DNA of 64,000 nt from Siphonodentalium dalli (GCA_032622095.1 CP136065.1:243411474-243475473), one strand, 5' to 3'. Counted from the stretch's first letter, positions 54,401 to 55,814 are shown. Translations and numbers: made by a program. The notes: a model not told the origin generated them from the letters alone.

Positions 54401-55651
54401 CGGGAGTCCAATATGACTTTCGGGAGTCCAATATGACTTTTTCCAGGACTATCACGTGGCGGCTTTTGCCCAATCGGAAATGGTGTTAGTTAAGGGATGG
54501 ATAATAATTTTTTTTACTAACATTGATGAAAATATGAAGCAAATCGACCATACCACTCCACGAAAAACATCGTCTAAAATACGTTGAATTGTAAATATTT
54601 ACTACTCTATTCGGGACGCATATATAGGCGATAAACTAACAAAACTATTTTGCCATCGAGAGTCACTATATTGAACAAATATATAGGAATGACAGTGTGT
54701 GTTGTCAATTTATATAATAATTTTTTTTAAATTACCACTCTGAACAAGATTATTCTCCATTTCGATTTGATCACCCCACCGGGGTGTTTCACATCACTTT
54801 AAGACTCTACCCATGAAGATGAAGCAATATGTCTGATATTTTCAGAATGAAGTCCACAGAGGGTGAATTTAGTTATGCTACCCTGCATAGTGAGCATATA
54901 AACCACTCACCCTCTGGGGACCTCATTCTGCTTAGGCTTCATCTTCTGGGAAGTACCTATAGTCTCAAATTAACATTGTTTTTAGTTACATTTTCGCTTC
55001 TGTTCAGTTTTTATATCCCCTAATTTGAAGAAGATGAAATGCATAATCAAGTTGACTAATGGGTGAACATCACCAACTTCAATCTGATCCTAGGTCCCCC
55101 ATAGCAGTTGAAGCCTAAGCAGAATGAGAATCCCAGAGGGTGATATTTGGTGATGCTAGCCCACTGTGGGGGATGGCATCACTAAATTCACCCTCTGGGG
55201 ACCTCATTCTGCAAATGTACGACACACTATATTCAGGCTTGGTAACAGGTACAGCAATGCCCTAAATAATCGATTCCTTAACCATAGCAGAATTATGGGT
55301 AACTTTTCAAGATTTAGTCGGAAATATGGCTTGTTGCCATCCATCAGAAAGCTCTTAGTGAGAGCTTTCCGATGAATGGAAACAAGCCATATTTCCGACT
55401 AAATCCTGAAAAGTTACCCATAATTCTGCTGTGGTTAACGAGTCGATTATTTAGGGCATTACTGTACATGAATGCTTTTTTGTCATACCTGTTTGTCCAA
55501 AGTTCTTCAATCTCACAGATTCTGCTTTGTACTCCACTAAGGTCTCTTGCTCGTGTTTTCTCATCAAAGCTTCAACTCTCTCCTCTGATTCAACCAGCCC
55601 ATTGTATTCACTCCAAGCGACATTGAACAATGACGACCAGGTGCCAGACAT
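12185..55651 (-). CDS. Multi-exon gene model (3' part): ALS2CR8/CARF-like protein with two tandem A-B-C modules
   Basis: This model joins eight minus-strand exons: A1 55489-55651, B1 47450-47589, C1 42818-43084, A2 34115-34277, B2 28510-28649, C2 25270-25509, D 19899-20023 and E 12185-12422. Every junction has AG/GT borders and compatible phases (A 0 to 1, B 1 to 0, C 0 to 0, D 0 to 2, E 2 to stop). The total of 1476 nt is exactly 492 codons including TGA. Each A-B-C module has an acidic 'ESEE' helix region, a basic Cys-containing stretch with a Gly-Gly, and a 'CPAK..IRE..RFP' Cys-Pro-Ala block followed by paired His. This layout recalls the ALS2CR8/CARF family of putative DNA-binding proteins, recognised from memory without a profile search. 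The start exon and promoter lie beyond 55.65 kb or outside the window. Joining C1 to A2 is inference; two tandem genes are the alternative. Confidence 0.6.
12504..13617. mobile_element. Nonautonomous hAT-like element with nested SINE
   Basis: Ends TAGTGTTGAAACGATTAG (left) and CTAATCGTTTCAACACTA (right), followed by sub-terminal GTCGACT-rich sequence on both sides. The 8 bp outside are CGATAGCC and CATTGGCC, which match at five positions, so the target duplication is only partly preserved. The interior carries a complete SINE. A sequence at about 32415-32455 resembles the joined flanks without the element (GGGAAACCACC..ACCCAGTTGTTAAAA), i.e. a possible empty relative. Confidence 0.6.
12756..13060 (-). 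mobile_element. tRNA-derived SINE, 305 bp
   Basis: Reading the minus strand, the head GGGGCCTCGGTGGCTCAATC contains a Pol III A box (TGGCTCAATCGG, 13039-13050), and GGTTCAAATCC (12980-12990) is a B box. The spacing is longer than in a working tRNA gene because the head has insertions. The tail ends in repeats of ATCA. A 13-bp direct duplication, GGTTCGATGAATG, flanks it (12743-12755 and 13061-13073), as expected for LINE-driven integration. The SINE family cannot be named without a database. Confidence 0.82.
13737..14445. repeat. 28-bp minisatellite, about 25 copies
   Basis: Unit CATTCAGTAGTAAGTTAGTA plus ACAGCATA. Copies are almost identical; the few variants (an ACAAG copy, two CACATT copies, one CCGTAG copy) are near the ends or isolated, suggesting recent homogenisation or expansion. 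Confidence 0.9.
14447..15451. other. No gene recognised
   Basis: AT-rich sequence. The frame at 15231-15443 has no identifiable motif. Confidence 0.35.
15456..15705. mobile_element. TTAA-flanked double-hairpin MITE, second shell type, 250 bp
   Basis: TTAA at 15452-15455 and 15706-15709. Ends are CCCTTCCATGACTGGAG and CTCCAATCATGAAAGGG. The interior has two hairpins of the CCAATGCATTCTCTTATATA type, with loop sequences different from the 11504 copy (CTCCGAGAGGGAG). Confidence 0.72.
15966..16118. repeat. 51-bp tandem repeat, 3 copies
   Basis: ACAGCATAAAAATAAACTTG..CCAGAAACAGTGACCTATCAG is repeated three times, open in one frame on each strand. Three copies alone do not indicate a protein. Confidence 0.8.
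16537..17632. mobile_element. Possible hAT-like nonautonomous element
   Basis: The left end CAGGGCTGGCGGTCTAGAAA and right end (reverse complement) CAGGCTGGCGGGCTGCCCGC share CAGG(G)CTGGCGG. Both are followed by short GC-rich palindromes (GGAGGGCTATTAATAGCCCT near the left). I could not find a clean 8-bp duplication, so the boundaries are tentative. Confidence 0.35.
17695..18640. repeat. About 160-bp tandem repeat, roughly 5 copies, with GACGGACG tail
   Basis: Units share AACTCATAAACAAAA.ATTATTG, 'tttgagtta.tgc.cttacgac', AAACTAAGGGGCATAACTC and 'cggacgaaactggttttcgaactcg'. Spacings between copies are about 150-160 bp. The array ends GGAAGCATGGACGGACGTAC. Confidence 0.8.
18640..19477. other. 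No gene recognised; one short direct repeat
   Basis: A 46-bp direct duplication (GATTGTGGAGTCAGA.CATGT..) occurs at about 18725 and 18768. Otherwise this is AT-rich intron. Confidence 0.4.
19478..19859. mobile_element. MITE with 27-bp terminal inverted repeats and internal GCCGAACGGCAAGTACAC repeats
   Basis: Ends ACTACCCCGCTGGACAAAAC and its complement (one mismatch in 27 bp) enclose about six imperfect copies of GCCGAACGGCAAGTACAC, each with a small palindrome. The target duplication is unclear. The element lies 39 bp from exon D. Confidence 0.7.
19899..20023 (-). CDS. Exon D, acidic linker exon
   Basis: The 125-bp exon has acceptor ctattattttacag and donor TGTCG|GTAAGT, phase 0 to 2. The peptide is [20 protein letters not shown] then [21 protein letters not shown], and its last two bases (CG) combine with the A opening exon E to give Arg. 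The composition is strongly acidic and probably disordered. The E-x-D-V-W-I motif recurs in exon E, suggesting an internal duplication. A MITE (19478-19859) ends 39 bp into the downstream intron. No A-, B- or C-type exon was seen between C2 and D. Confidence 0.6.
20133..20158. repeat. Homopolymer C run, 26 bp
   Basis: Twenty-six consecutive C. Length may be affected by sequencing or assembly. Confidence 0.9.
20416..20689. mobile_element. TA-flanked palindromic MITE (20454-20646) bracketed by a 38-bp direct repeat
   Basis: Arms run from CAGTAATGCTCTAA to TTAGAGCATTACTG with TA on both sides, the pattern of Tc1/mariner-type MITEs. Most of each arm pairs (CAGAATTATGG..AACTTTTCAGGATTTAGTCG..). 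Outside, an identical 38-bp sequence (TTGAGAAAATAAAAATAAGT...) occurs at 20416-20453 and 20652-20689, much longer than a TA duplication. Confidence 0.75.
20896..21450. repeat. 37-bp minisatellite, about 15 copies
   Basis: Unit GAGTTCTGTAAGGGTGATGT plus GTAAAACCCTGCCACGT. Copies vary at a few positions (CTGTCACG, ACGCTGCC). An A-rich run follows at 21486-21499. Confidence 0.88.
21500..22010. repeat. About 155-bp tandem repeat, 3 copies
   Basis: 'gaacatccataccaaatttcatt', 'ggtggagata' and 'aacaaagatgaa.a.ctctagaa' recur with spacing of roughly 150-165 bp. Confidence 0.7.
22010..22980. other. No gene recognised (intron C2-D)
   Basis: The minus-strand frame at 22467-22754 was examined as a possible missing exon, because it is in the right strand and intron. 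It has no ALS2CR8-like motif and no convincing acceptor/donor pair. Confidence 0.35.
22980..23440. repeat. Diverged relative of the 10190-11150 repeat
   Basis: Two blocks, GCCATTTTGGTAACCATCTT and GCCATTTTGGCAGCCATCTT, occur about 310 bp apart, with similar AT-rich context to the 10.5-11 kb region. Confidence 0.45.
23625..23800. mobile_element. Partial copy of the double-hairpin family
   Basis: Right half only: GATAGCATCACTAAATTCAC, CCTCTGGGGACCTCATTCTG and CAAATGACAGGCACACT. It is preceded by an imperfect inverted pair GGTTCCCAATGGGAGTAC..ATTTGGGAAC. It ends in CAGGCTTGG. Confidence 0.6.
23905..24278. repeat. 32-bp minisatellite, left part
   Basis: About 12 copies of AGAAAATAGATGAGTTTTAA plus ATGGAAGCACGT. 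The array is interrupted by a TTAA element and resumes at 24711-24800. Confidence 0.85.
24279..24710. mobile_element. TTAA-flanked element, AGGTACTCAA ends, 432 bp
   Basis: TTAA at 24275-24278 and 24711-24714; ends AGGTACTCAACCCGAT and ATCGCATTGAGTACCT. Relatives lie at 35721-36189 and 43609-44050. All share 'gagggtccccatatcatcaa', 'caacaacaa' and 'gctttgatgggt.ggttcctcgactcgaatcaaatattt'. It inserted into the TTTTAAATGG part of the 32-bp minisatellite unit. Confidence 0.78.
24711..24800. repeat. 32-bp minisatellite, right part
   Basis: Three further copies (ATGGAAGCACATAGAAAACA..) after the inserted element. They carry the variant CACATAG instead of CACGTAG. Confidence 0.8.
24812..25067. 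mobile_element. TTAA-flanked double-hairpin MITE, second shell type, 256 bp
   Basis: TTAA at 24808-24811 and 25068-25071; ends CCAGTTCATGACGGGAGC and GCTCCAGTCATGGAAGGG. Two hairpins with CCAGTGCATTCTCTTATATA-type stems and CTCCCATAGGGAG-type loops. Confidence 0.72.
25081..25225. mobile_element. Right half of a second copy of the same MITE
   Basis: Repeats the spacer (AAGGTCAAG.TAAATATTGTTA), one hairpin and the right end CTAGTCATGGAAGGG before TTAA. It is probably a partial tandem duplication of the 24812-25067 element. It ends 45 bp from exon C2. Confidence 0.7.
25270..25509 (-). CDS. Exon C2
   Basis: The 240-bp, 80-codon exon is phase 0 at both ends, with acceptor tgtcttcgatttcag and donor CTA|GTAAGTG. 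The peptide runs [20 protein letters not shown], then [20 protein letters not shown], and ends with a Cys-containing acidic stretch and DHINHPTGL. Compared with C1 the Cys-Pro-Ala block is Cys-Thr-Ala, while the IRE..RFP block and final H..H..G are kept. The tract between them ([18 protein letters not shown]) parallels C1 ([18 protein letters not shown]). A TTAA-type MITE copy ends at 25225, 45 bp inside the downstream intron. Confidence 0.72.
25585..25675. mobile_element. Single-hairpin copy of the double-hairpin family
   Basis: One hairpin: CCTGAGGGTGAATTTAGTGA ... TCACCAAATTCACCCTCAGG. The outer CAAGCC arms are missing. Confidence 0.6.
25965..26320. mobile_element. Larger relative of the double-hairpin family
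   Basis: Left part CCCAAATGATGAATATTGTG..., middle 'agatgaggtctaagcagaatgaggt', and right a hairpin with GGGTGAATTTAGTTATGCTA and its partner. A similar middle part occurs at 27400-27590 and 54940-55125, suggesting a longer founder element. Confidence 0.5.
26320..27690. other. No gene recognised; fragment of the same family at 27400-27590
   Basis: The plus-strand frames at 26812-27003 and 27060-27281 have no recognisable motif. The fragment at 27400-27590 carries 'cttcccagaagatgaggcctaag.agaatgagg'. Confidence 0.35.
27695..28155. mobile_element. MITE with GTGACCCGCCATATC ends and the shared double-hairpin core, 461 bp
   Basis: Ends GTGACCCGCCATATCAAATC and its complement extend about 45 bp to TCGGGATTTTTTTACCCTGT. 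Inside lie the same CCAATGCATTCTCTTATATA hairpins found in the TTAA elements. The flanking 4 bp are ATAT on both sides, ambiguous because the flank is TA-rich. Confidence 0.75.
28510..28649 (-). CDS. Exon B2
   Basis: The 140-bp exon, the same length as B1, has acceptor ctctcctttaacag and donor AAG|GTAATG. With the base carried over from A2 it encodes D followed by [20 protein letters not shown], then [20 protein letters not shown] and DSVDLK. It is more basic than B1 (PRKRKIK), which suits a nucleic-acid contact, but that is inference. The hAT relic (28777-30051) begins 120 bp upstream of this exon in the A2-B2 intron. Confidence 0.7.
28777..30051 (+). mobile_element. hAT transposon relic, 1275 bp, perfect 8-bp target duplication
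   Basis: Terminal inverted repeats TAGGGCTTCACGGTAT and ATACCGTGAAGCCCTA are exact over 16 bp. The 8 bp outside each end are ACAGTGGG (28769-28776 and 30052-30059). Both the 8-bp duplication and the TAGGG start are hAT hallmarks. The interior holds a broken BED zinc finger and transposase (see 29218-29987), so the copy is internally deleted and not autonomous. Confidence 0.92.
29218..29987 (+). pseudogene. Broken hAT (ZBED-like) transposase
   Basis: The frame starts [15 protein letters not shown], the usual beginning of a BED zinc finger. It shifts, and in the next frame gives [10 protein letters not shown] and [10 protein letters not shown], carrying the C-x2-C and first His of the finger. 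A third frame (29374-29574) reads [16 protein letters not shown], the hAT 'PTRW' block. The last (29562-29987) reads [19 protein letters not shown], then [18 protein letters not shown], the 'LDPR.K' block. The central catalytic region and the C-terminal hAT dimerisation domain are absent, so no active enzyme can be made. ORF edges are shifted by at least three frame changes. Confidence 0.85.
30143..30396. mobile_element. 254-bp double-hairpin hAT-like MITE, 8-bp duplication CTTGGGAA
   Basis: Ends CAAGCCTTGAAATAGGG and CCCTATTTCTAGACTTG. CTTGGGAA flanks both sides (30135-30142, 30397-30404). Each half is itself a ~90-bp hairpin (AGAATGAGGTCCCCAGAGGG ... CCTCATTCT), so the element is a palindrome made of two palindromes. 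Confidence 0.88.
30578..30761. mobile_element. MITE-like element with TGCCTAATAA ends
   Basis: Ends CAGCTGCCTAATAATAGTGT and GATTATTAGGCACCG. Sub-terminal ATTATTAGGCCATCAC units occur on the right. The partner copy is 52847-53073. Confidence 0.55.
30955..31965 (-). repeat. Inverted, longer copy of the 3690-4400 repeat
   Basis: About four to five units with 'gttggaaat.tccaa', 'ccaactgatgaccatttc' and 'gccacggggagggacc' variants. The left end is GACGTGGCTAGATGGTCTCC. A C-run (CACCCCCCCCCC) lies at about 31013. Confidence 0.6.
31980..32063. mobile_element. Truncated half of a double-hairpin MITE (second shell)
   Basis: One hairpin (GGCATTCTCTTATATATGCG, loop CTCCCTATGGGAG) and the piece CACAGAATCTTTAATGCTGC that occurs in the 15456 element. 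Outer ends are missing. It abuts the previous repeat. Confidence 0.65.
32462..32660 (+). mobile_element. Possible Helitron 5' end
   Basis: TCTATATTAATAAAACTC, then TTTTGTTTGTTTGTCCGC and AAACGGCTGGACCATCGG, match the usual layout of animal Helitron 5' regions (TC start, TTTGTTTGTCC, ACGGCTGGACC). A block at about 32595-32655 (AACAGGAGGCACATTTCCC) recurs at 33090-33140. The CTRR hairpin end was not located. Confidence 0.45.
32959..33135 (+). CDS. Short ORF, 58 codons, unknown; may include a repeat-derived tail
   Basis: A plus-strand frame follows an AG (ccatttcag) by about 20 bp and starts [20 protein letters not shown], then [20 protein letters not shown]. The last 18 codons fall in a block shared with 32595-32655, so the true coding part, if any, is the first 40 codons. 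FSGSG..L resembles the SHP box that binds p97/VCP, but five residues are little evidence. No other exon of this putative gene was seen. It could equally be a chance frame. Confidence 0.2.
   Translation: MDNLGFTPFSGSGILLEAIGIEGSSLDVSVSREEDFTPVEISKHQQEGHFPISLCIVV
33835..33955. repeat. About 38-bp tandem repeat, 3-4 copies, like a MITE end
   Basis: CAGCTCCCATCATGAAAGGGTAATGTT-type units (written here as consensus pieces CAGCTCCCATCATG and AAAGGGTAATGTT). The CTCC..TCATGAAAGGG part equals the right end of the second-shell MITEs (e.g. 15690-15705). Confidence 0.6.
34115..34277 (-). CDS. Exon A2, second A-type exon
   Basis: The exon is 163 bp, phase 0 to 1, with acceptor tattttatccag and donor ACATACAG|GTATG. 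The peptide begins [18 protein letters not shown], followed by [20 protein letters not shown] and ending IRKNFGHT. No Met lies at the start, so this is an internal exon; it would have to be spliced from an upstream exon ending in phase 0, and exon C1 does. Its frame is open throughout. A TA-flanked palindromic MITE (34329-34522) ends 50 bp upstream of the acceptor, the mirror of the arrangement at exon A1. Confidence 0.7.
34329..34522. mobile_element. TA-flanked palindromic MITE, 194 bp (Tc1/mariner-like)
   Basis: TA on both sides; ends CAGTAATGCCCTAAATAATC and its near-complement. Arms are about 95 bp with a very short loop (CTCTCAGTGAGAG). Same family as 20454-20646 and 55252-55464. Confidence 0.8.
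34997..35436. mobile_element. MITE with GTGACCCGCC ends and shared core, 440 bp
   Basis: Ends as at 27695-28155. Both sides are followed by ATTT (34993-34996, 35437-35440), which supports a 4-bp target duplication. The right inner hairpin has lost its left stem. The left contains an extra 'catcaaatccagt' duplication. Confidence 0.78.
35549..36606. mobile_element. Nonautonomous hAT element with nested TTAA element
   Basis: Ends TAGGGGTGCCACGATTAAT and ATCGTGGCACCTCTA (reverse complement TAGAGGTGCCACGAT). The flanking 8 bp are ATGAAACC and ATGAAAGT, six identical. Sub-terminal regions are rich in ATCGATTAT-like motifs. The TTAA element 35721-36189 sits inside. Confidence 0.75.
35721..36189. 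mobile_element. TTAA-flanked AGGTACTCAACC element, 469 bp, nested
   Basis: TTAA at 35717-35720 and 36190-36193; ends AGGTACTCAACCCG and CGGGTTGAGTACCT. The interior has 'ggtttgatgggt.ggttcctcgactcgaat' in both orientations. Confidence 0.8.
36955..37038. mobile_element. 84-bp near-perfect palindrome
   Basis: ACAATAGCTGGTGATTATTT pairs with AAGATAATCACCAGCTATTG; the arms are about 38 bp with a short AT loop. Probably a tiny MITE. Confidence 0.7.
37105..37422 (-). CDS. 105-codon ORF of unknown function
   Basis: The minus-strand frame encodes [20 protein letters not shown], then the segment [40 protein letters not shown], and ends [18 protein letters not shown] before TAG. Mixed third positions and the absence of simple repeats make it look more like protein than the neighbouring frames. 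I do not recognise a family. A stop lies four codons upstream of the Met, and a weak acceptor (tgactggtag) lies just before it. It sits on the same strand as the CARF-like gene, between C1 and A2, but its phase does not fit after C1 without a further exon. It could be a separate small gene, a retroposed copy or a transposon fragment. Confidence 0.35.
   Translation of the reverse strand: MYKLGWIKPVSFYKTVYSDTRHIQVYHVSRTLFKRHDTPEVGITTRALKRELHLSDNLATIPIPLFFRLCTVLIEKDLYIYKVMKIYEPVIVINVPDTANSTSKP
37440..38700. other. No gene recognised (intron C1-A2)
   Basis: The plus-strand frame at 38306-38596 shows no motif. No repeat partner was found in the window. Confidence 0.35.
38701..39480. repeat. About 380-bp tandem duplication, 2 copies
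   Basis: GAACATGACCATCACCGTGC (38701) and GAACATAACCATCAGCATGT (39089) start two units that stay similar to the end ('ttcgatca.ttggg.tat.tgcttagcaacc', 'taccagggagtga'); a third start is at 39460. Confidence 0.75.
39560..39890. repeat. Array of palindromic units (TTGCGCTTAAGCGCAA)
   Basis: About ten palindromes of the form CTTATTGCGCTTAAGCGCAA occur in ~330 bp, some decayed, alternating with GAATATTC- or GGAATTTCC-type links. Any strand can fold into many alternative hairpins. Confidence 0.85.
40165..40715 (+). repeat. Three-copy repeat with GACGGACGGA tail and GCGGGGGATA end
   Basis: Units of about 165 bp share CCGGACCTGG.TTGCGAACTC, 'ataccaaaaatc', 'tccgttgacatttgt' and 'acaaagtccaataactc'. 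The end is GGACGGACGGCTAGACAGAC, then a small hairpin CCCCCGCAAATT..GCGGGGG. Confidence 0.75.
40725..40875. repeat. About 24-bp tandem repeat ('CACACCCCTACATTATAAAT')
   Basis: Four clear and two degenerate copies. It appears to extend directly from the end of the preceding repeat. Confidence 0.75.
41169..41324. mobile_element. 156-bp palindromic MITE
   Basis: CATCAACGTCGTTTTTCGGT and its complement bound arms of about 63 bp with two mismatches, around an asymmetric GC-richer loop (TTCCGCGAAGCGGA, itself a hairpin). The target duplication is not clear. Confidence 0.8.
41325..42465. other. No gene recognised (intron C1-A2)
   Basis: Contains no coding frame. Two 'CCTACTTTTATTCCGC' copies lie at about 42356 and 42409. 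Confidence 0.35.
42474..42727. mobile_element. 254-bp double-hairpin hAT-like MITE, 8-bp duplication TCTGTGAA
   Basis: Ends CAAGCCTTGAAATAGTG and CACTATTTCAAGGCTTG. TCTGTGAA flanks at 42466-42473 and 42728-42735. It has the same 254-bp length and architecture as the copies at 30143, 47635 and 53137. It ends 91 bp from exon C1. Confidence 0.9.
42818..43084 (-). CDS. Exon C1 of the CARF-like module (Cys-Pro-Ala block)
   Basis: The 267-bp, 89-codon exon is phase 0 at both ends. The acceptor is ccctcatttccag and the donor CGA|GTAAGT is near-ideal. The peptide runs [20 protein letters not shown], then [19 protein letters not shown], then an Asp/Ser-rich linker ([15 protein letters not shown]), and ends at paired His residues, [10 protein letters not shown]. 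The KK.GCPA...IRE..RFP stretch followed by H..H..G is the feature most like the ALS2CR8/CARF family, where it is thought to form part of a DNA-binding domain. It is homologous to exon C2, which is nine codons shorter at the 5' side. An open frame continues upstream of the acceptor to a Met at 43129, but C2 supports the acceptor used here. Confidence 0.72.
43310..43558. mobile_element. TTAA-flanked double-hairpin MITE, second shell, 249 bp
   Basis: TTAA at 43306-43309 and 43559-43562. Ends CTCTTTCATGACTGGAGC and GCTCCTGTCATGAAAGGA. Two decayed hairpins inside. Confidence 0.7.
43609..44050. mobile_element. TTAA-flanked AGGTACTCAATCC element, 442 bp
   Basis: TTAA at 43605-43608. The right end GATTGAGTACC runs into TTAA with one T lost. 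It carries 'gctttgatgggtgggttcctcgactcg' as its relatives do. Confidence 0.72.
44100..44440 (+). repeat. Bivalve-type repeat with GACGGACGGA tail and CCCCC hairpin
   Basis: Starts 'aaaaggtcagctgacctcagtgtccccc', ends GTGACGGACGGACGGATCCC, then AGTCCCCCAAAAATAAATTT and CGGGGGAC. Same plan as 17695-18640 and 40165-40715. Confidence 0.65.
44748..46074. mobile_element. TA-flanked DNA transposon, 1327 bp, with degenerate sub-terminal repeats
   Basis: Ends TTCTCAAAATAAGTGTCCCT and (complement) TTCTCAAAATAAGTGCCCTT, with TA on both sides. The first ~200 bp at each end contain several degenerate copies of CAACGCGG / CGTTGAAGTT-type motifs. No transposase was recognised in the middle. Tc1/mariner-like by target only. 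Confidence 0.65.
46431..46457. repeat. Homopolymer G run, 27 bp
   Basis: Twenty-seven consecutive G, complementary in type to the C run at 20133. Confidence 0.9.
46555..46810. repeat. Two-copy direct repeat, about 125 bp
   Basis: ATGGTGCGTCCCCC and TAATGAGATAATCCTA recur about 122 bp apart, followed by ACGTGCGC. Confidence 0.7.
46985..47440. other. No gene recognised (intron B1-C1)
   Basis: Contains TTGGGAAT-rich sequence at 47030-47090, resembling 46120-46200 (both have CCCATTTTGGGAATGGG-like stretches), probably parts of one element. Otherwise AT-rich. Confidence 0.35.
47450..47589 (-). CDS. Exon B1 of the CARF-like module
   Basis: The 140-bp exon has a good acceptor (tttgtttacag at its 5' side) and donor AAG|GTATGA. 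Two leading bases complete the split codon from exon A, and the exon then encodes [36 protein letters not shown] and a Lys/Asp-rich end, DTGDLK. It aligns with exon B2 over its whole length (LR.N.KY.V.F...V....LN...K...GG.P.K...KD..DLK) at just under half identity. In ALS2CR8-type proteins this region carries a short hydrophobic strand, a conserved Cys and a basic tail, consistent with what is seen. An hAT-like 254-bp palindrome begins 45 bp upstream of the acceptor, at 47635. Confidence 0.7.
47635..47888. mobile_element. 254-bp double-hairpin hAT-like MITE
   Basis: Ends CAAGCCTTGAAATAGTG and CACTATTTCAAGGCTTG. Length and hairpins equal the other full copies. The flanks TCAAGGCA / ATTATGCA do not form a clear 8-bp duplication. 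Confidence 0.85.
47900..48510. other. No gene recognised (intron A1-B1)
   Basis: AT-rich. No frame with motif, no inverted ends. Confidence 0.35.
48776..49445 (-). pseudogene. LINE reverse-transcriptase fragment (YADD to C-terminal part of RT)
   Basis: On the minus strand, the segment at 49440-49337 reads [20 protein letters not shown] then HMYADDS, with the catalytic YADD at 49348-49337. A stop or frame change follows it. The next frame (49252-48776) reads [20 protein letters not shown], then [14 protein letters not shown], then [16 protein letters not shown] and ICARLI. These are the usual post-catalytic blocks of Jockey/CR1/L2-type LINEs (LK.N..K.E, RNLG..FD, R.YL). The copy is truncated at both ends and broken. 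Confidence 0.85.
49450..50130. other. No gene recognised
   Basis: AT-rich sequence with one short direct pair ('tgtgtctttttg.cag') at about 49488 and 49518. Confidence 0.35.
50140..50363. mobile_element. Half copy of the double-hairpin family plus extra left part
   Basis: One hairpin (AGAATGAGGTCCCCAGAGGG .. CCTCATTCTGCAAATTACAG) and the right end CACACTATTTGCAGGCTTG. The left part (CAACTGGGAAACTTC..) is shared with 55030-55120. Confidence 0.65.
50437..50829 (+). mobile_element. TTAA-flanked double-hairpin MITE, full length, 393 bp
   Basis: TTAA at 50433-50436 and 50830-50833; ends CCCTTTACCCAACAAACCGG and CCTTCTGTTGGGTAAAGAG. It contains a ~140-bp left arm (CTGTCTCAATAAAACCATAC..) followed by two hairpins of the CCAATGCATTCTCTTATATA type around AT-rich spacer. 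Confidence 0.82.
50870..51067. repeat. 49-bp tandem repeat, 4 copies
   Basis: Unit AGTCTGTAGTATATATGCAA plus TGGTGATCGATATATGTGGG and ATACATGCA. Copies are virtually identical. The array fills the gap between two oppositely oriented TTAA elements. Confidence 0.9.
51075..51461 (-). mobile_element. TTAA-flanked double-hairpin MITE, inverted second copy, 387 bp
   Basis: TTAA at 51071-51074 and 51462-51465. It is the reverse complement of the 50437-50829 copy with small differences, giving a large inverted repeat. Confidence 0.82.
51466..52200. other. No gene recognised
   Basis: Four 'TTGCCAAATG/TTGCCAAAT' blocks at 51535-51560 and 51810-51860 suggest an old local repeat; a GGGGGGTCCGGGGGTTCCCC stretch lies at about 51894. 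Confidence 0.4.
52210..52472. repeat. 35-bp minisatellite, about 8 copies
   Basis: Unit AGTTAGTAATTACACGTAGT plus ACTAATCTCCATGTT. Two alternating variants (TTATTAAT / TTAGTAAT). Confidence 0.88.
52475..52845. other. No gene recognised
   Basis: AT-rich intron with no repeat partner found. Confidence 0.35.
52847..53073. mobile_element. MITE-like element with CAGGTGCCTAATAA ends
   Basis: Ends CAGGTGCCTAATAACAGTGT and TTATTAGGCACCTG. Six tandem ATTATTAGGCCATCAC units fill the right third. Partner of 30578-30761. Confidence 0.65.
53137..53390. mobile_element. 254-bp double-hairpin hAT-like MITE, 8-bp duplication ACTTTCAG
   Basis: Ends CAAGCCTTGAAATAGCG and ...TCTCAAGGCTTG. ACTTTCAG flanks both sides (53129-53136, 53391-53398). 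Two hairpins as in the other full copies. Confidence 0.9.
53522..53861. mobile_element. TTAA-flanked element with CCCTTTGGCGAGTA ends, 340 bp
   Basis: TTAA at 53518-53521 and 53862-53865. Ends CCCTTTGGAGAGTATCTG and TTCTACTCGCCAAAGGG. Both are followed inward by ACGTCATATA.ATGACG palindromes. A further TTAA family. Confidence 0.75.
53866..54805 (+). repeat. Second copy of the 7080-7650 dispersed repeat, interrupted
   Basis: Shares the blocks listed at 7080-7650. The palindrome 53951-54112 and about 400 bp of extra sequence lie inside it. Two 'GGAGTCCAATATGACTTT' copies occur at about 54405-54440. Confidence 0.6.
53951..54112. mobile_element. 162-bp palindromic MITE
   Basis: ATTATACAATGTTGTGTACA pairs with TGTACACAACATTGTATAAT; the arms are about 70 bp and nearly perfect. 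The loop contains GACACGCCAGTGTC, a smaller hairpin. Confidence 0.82.
54828..55241. mobile_element. Longer relative of the double-hairpin family
   Basis: Two separated hairpins (54845-54935 and 55120-55212) are joined by a ~170-bp middle containing AAATTAACATTGTTTTTAGT and GAAGATGAAATGCATAATC. The right end GACACACTATATTCAGGCTTG is a relative of the CAAGCC end. Confidence 0.6.
55252..55464. mobile_element. TA-flanked palindromic MITE, 213 bp (Tc1/mariner-like)
   Basis: TA on both sides; ends CAGCAATGCCCTAAATAATC and TTTAGGGCATTACTG. Arms are about 100 bp. It ends 24 bp from the exon A1 donor. Confidence 0.82.
55489..55651 (-). CDS. Exon A1, first A-type exon of the CARF-like module
   Basis: The exon has 54 codons plus one base. 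It starts phase 0 after an AG at 55653-55652 and ends at ...AAACAG|GTATG (donor GT at 55488-55487). The peptide begins [17 protein letters not shown], contains GLVESEE and ends KNFGQT. It matches exon A2 at about 55% of positions and has exactly the same length (163 bp), so the intron positions are conserved. The ATG falls on the first codon, but it sits directly behind a usable acceptor and A2 has a non-Met residue there, so it need not be the start codon. A second AG 14 bases further upstream (cttccag) would extend the exon in a different phase. A Tc1/mariner-like palindrome ends 24 bp inside the downstream intron. Confidence 0.7.
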
Positions 55652-55814
55652 CTCAAATGATTCTGGAAGGATGGTGATCAGACGTTAGTTAAGTATTCAT
55701 GAGAATGAAAAGGCAATTACTCTCGAGTGTGGAATAAGCAGACATGCACATGTACGCTTAATAATTTTCATATAAAATTACCCCCATACAATTAATATTT
55801 GACCCTGTACGTTA

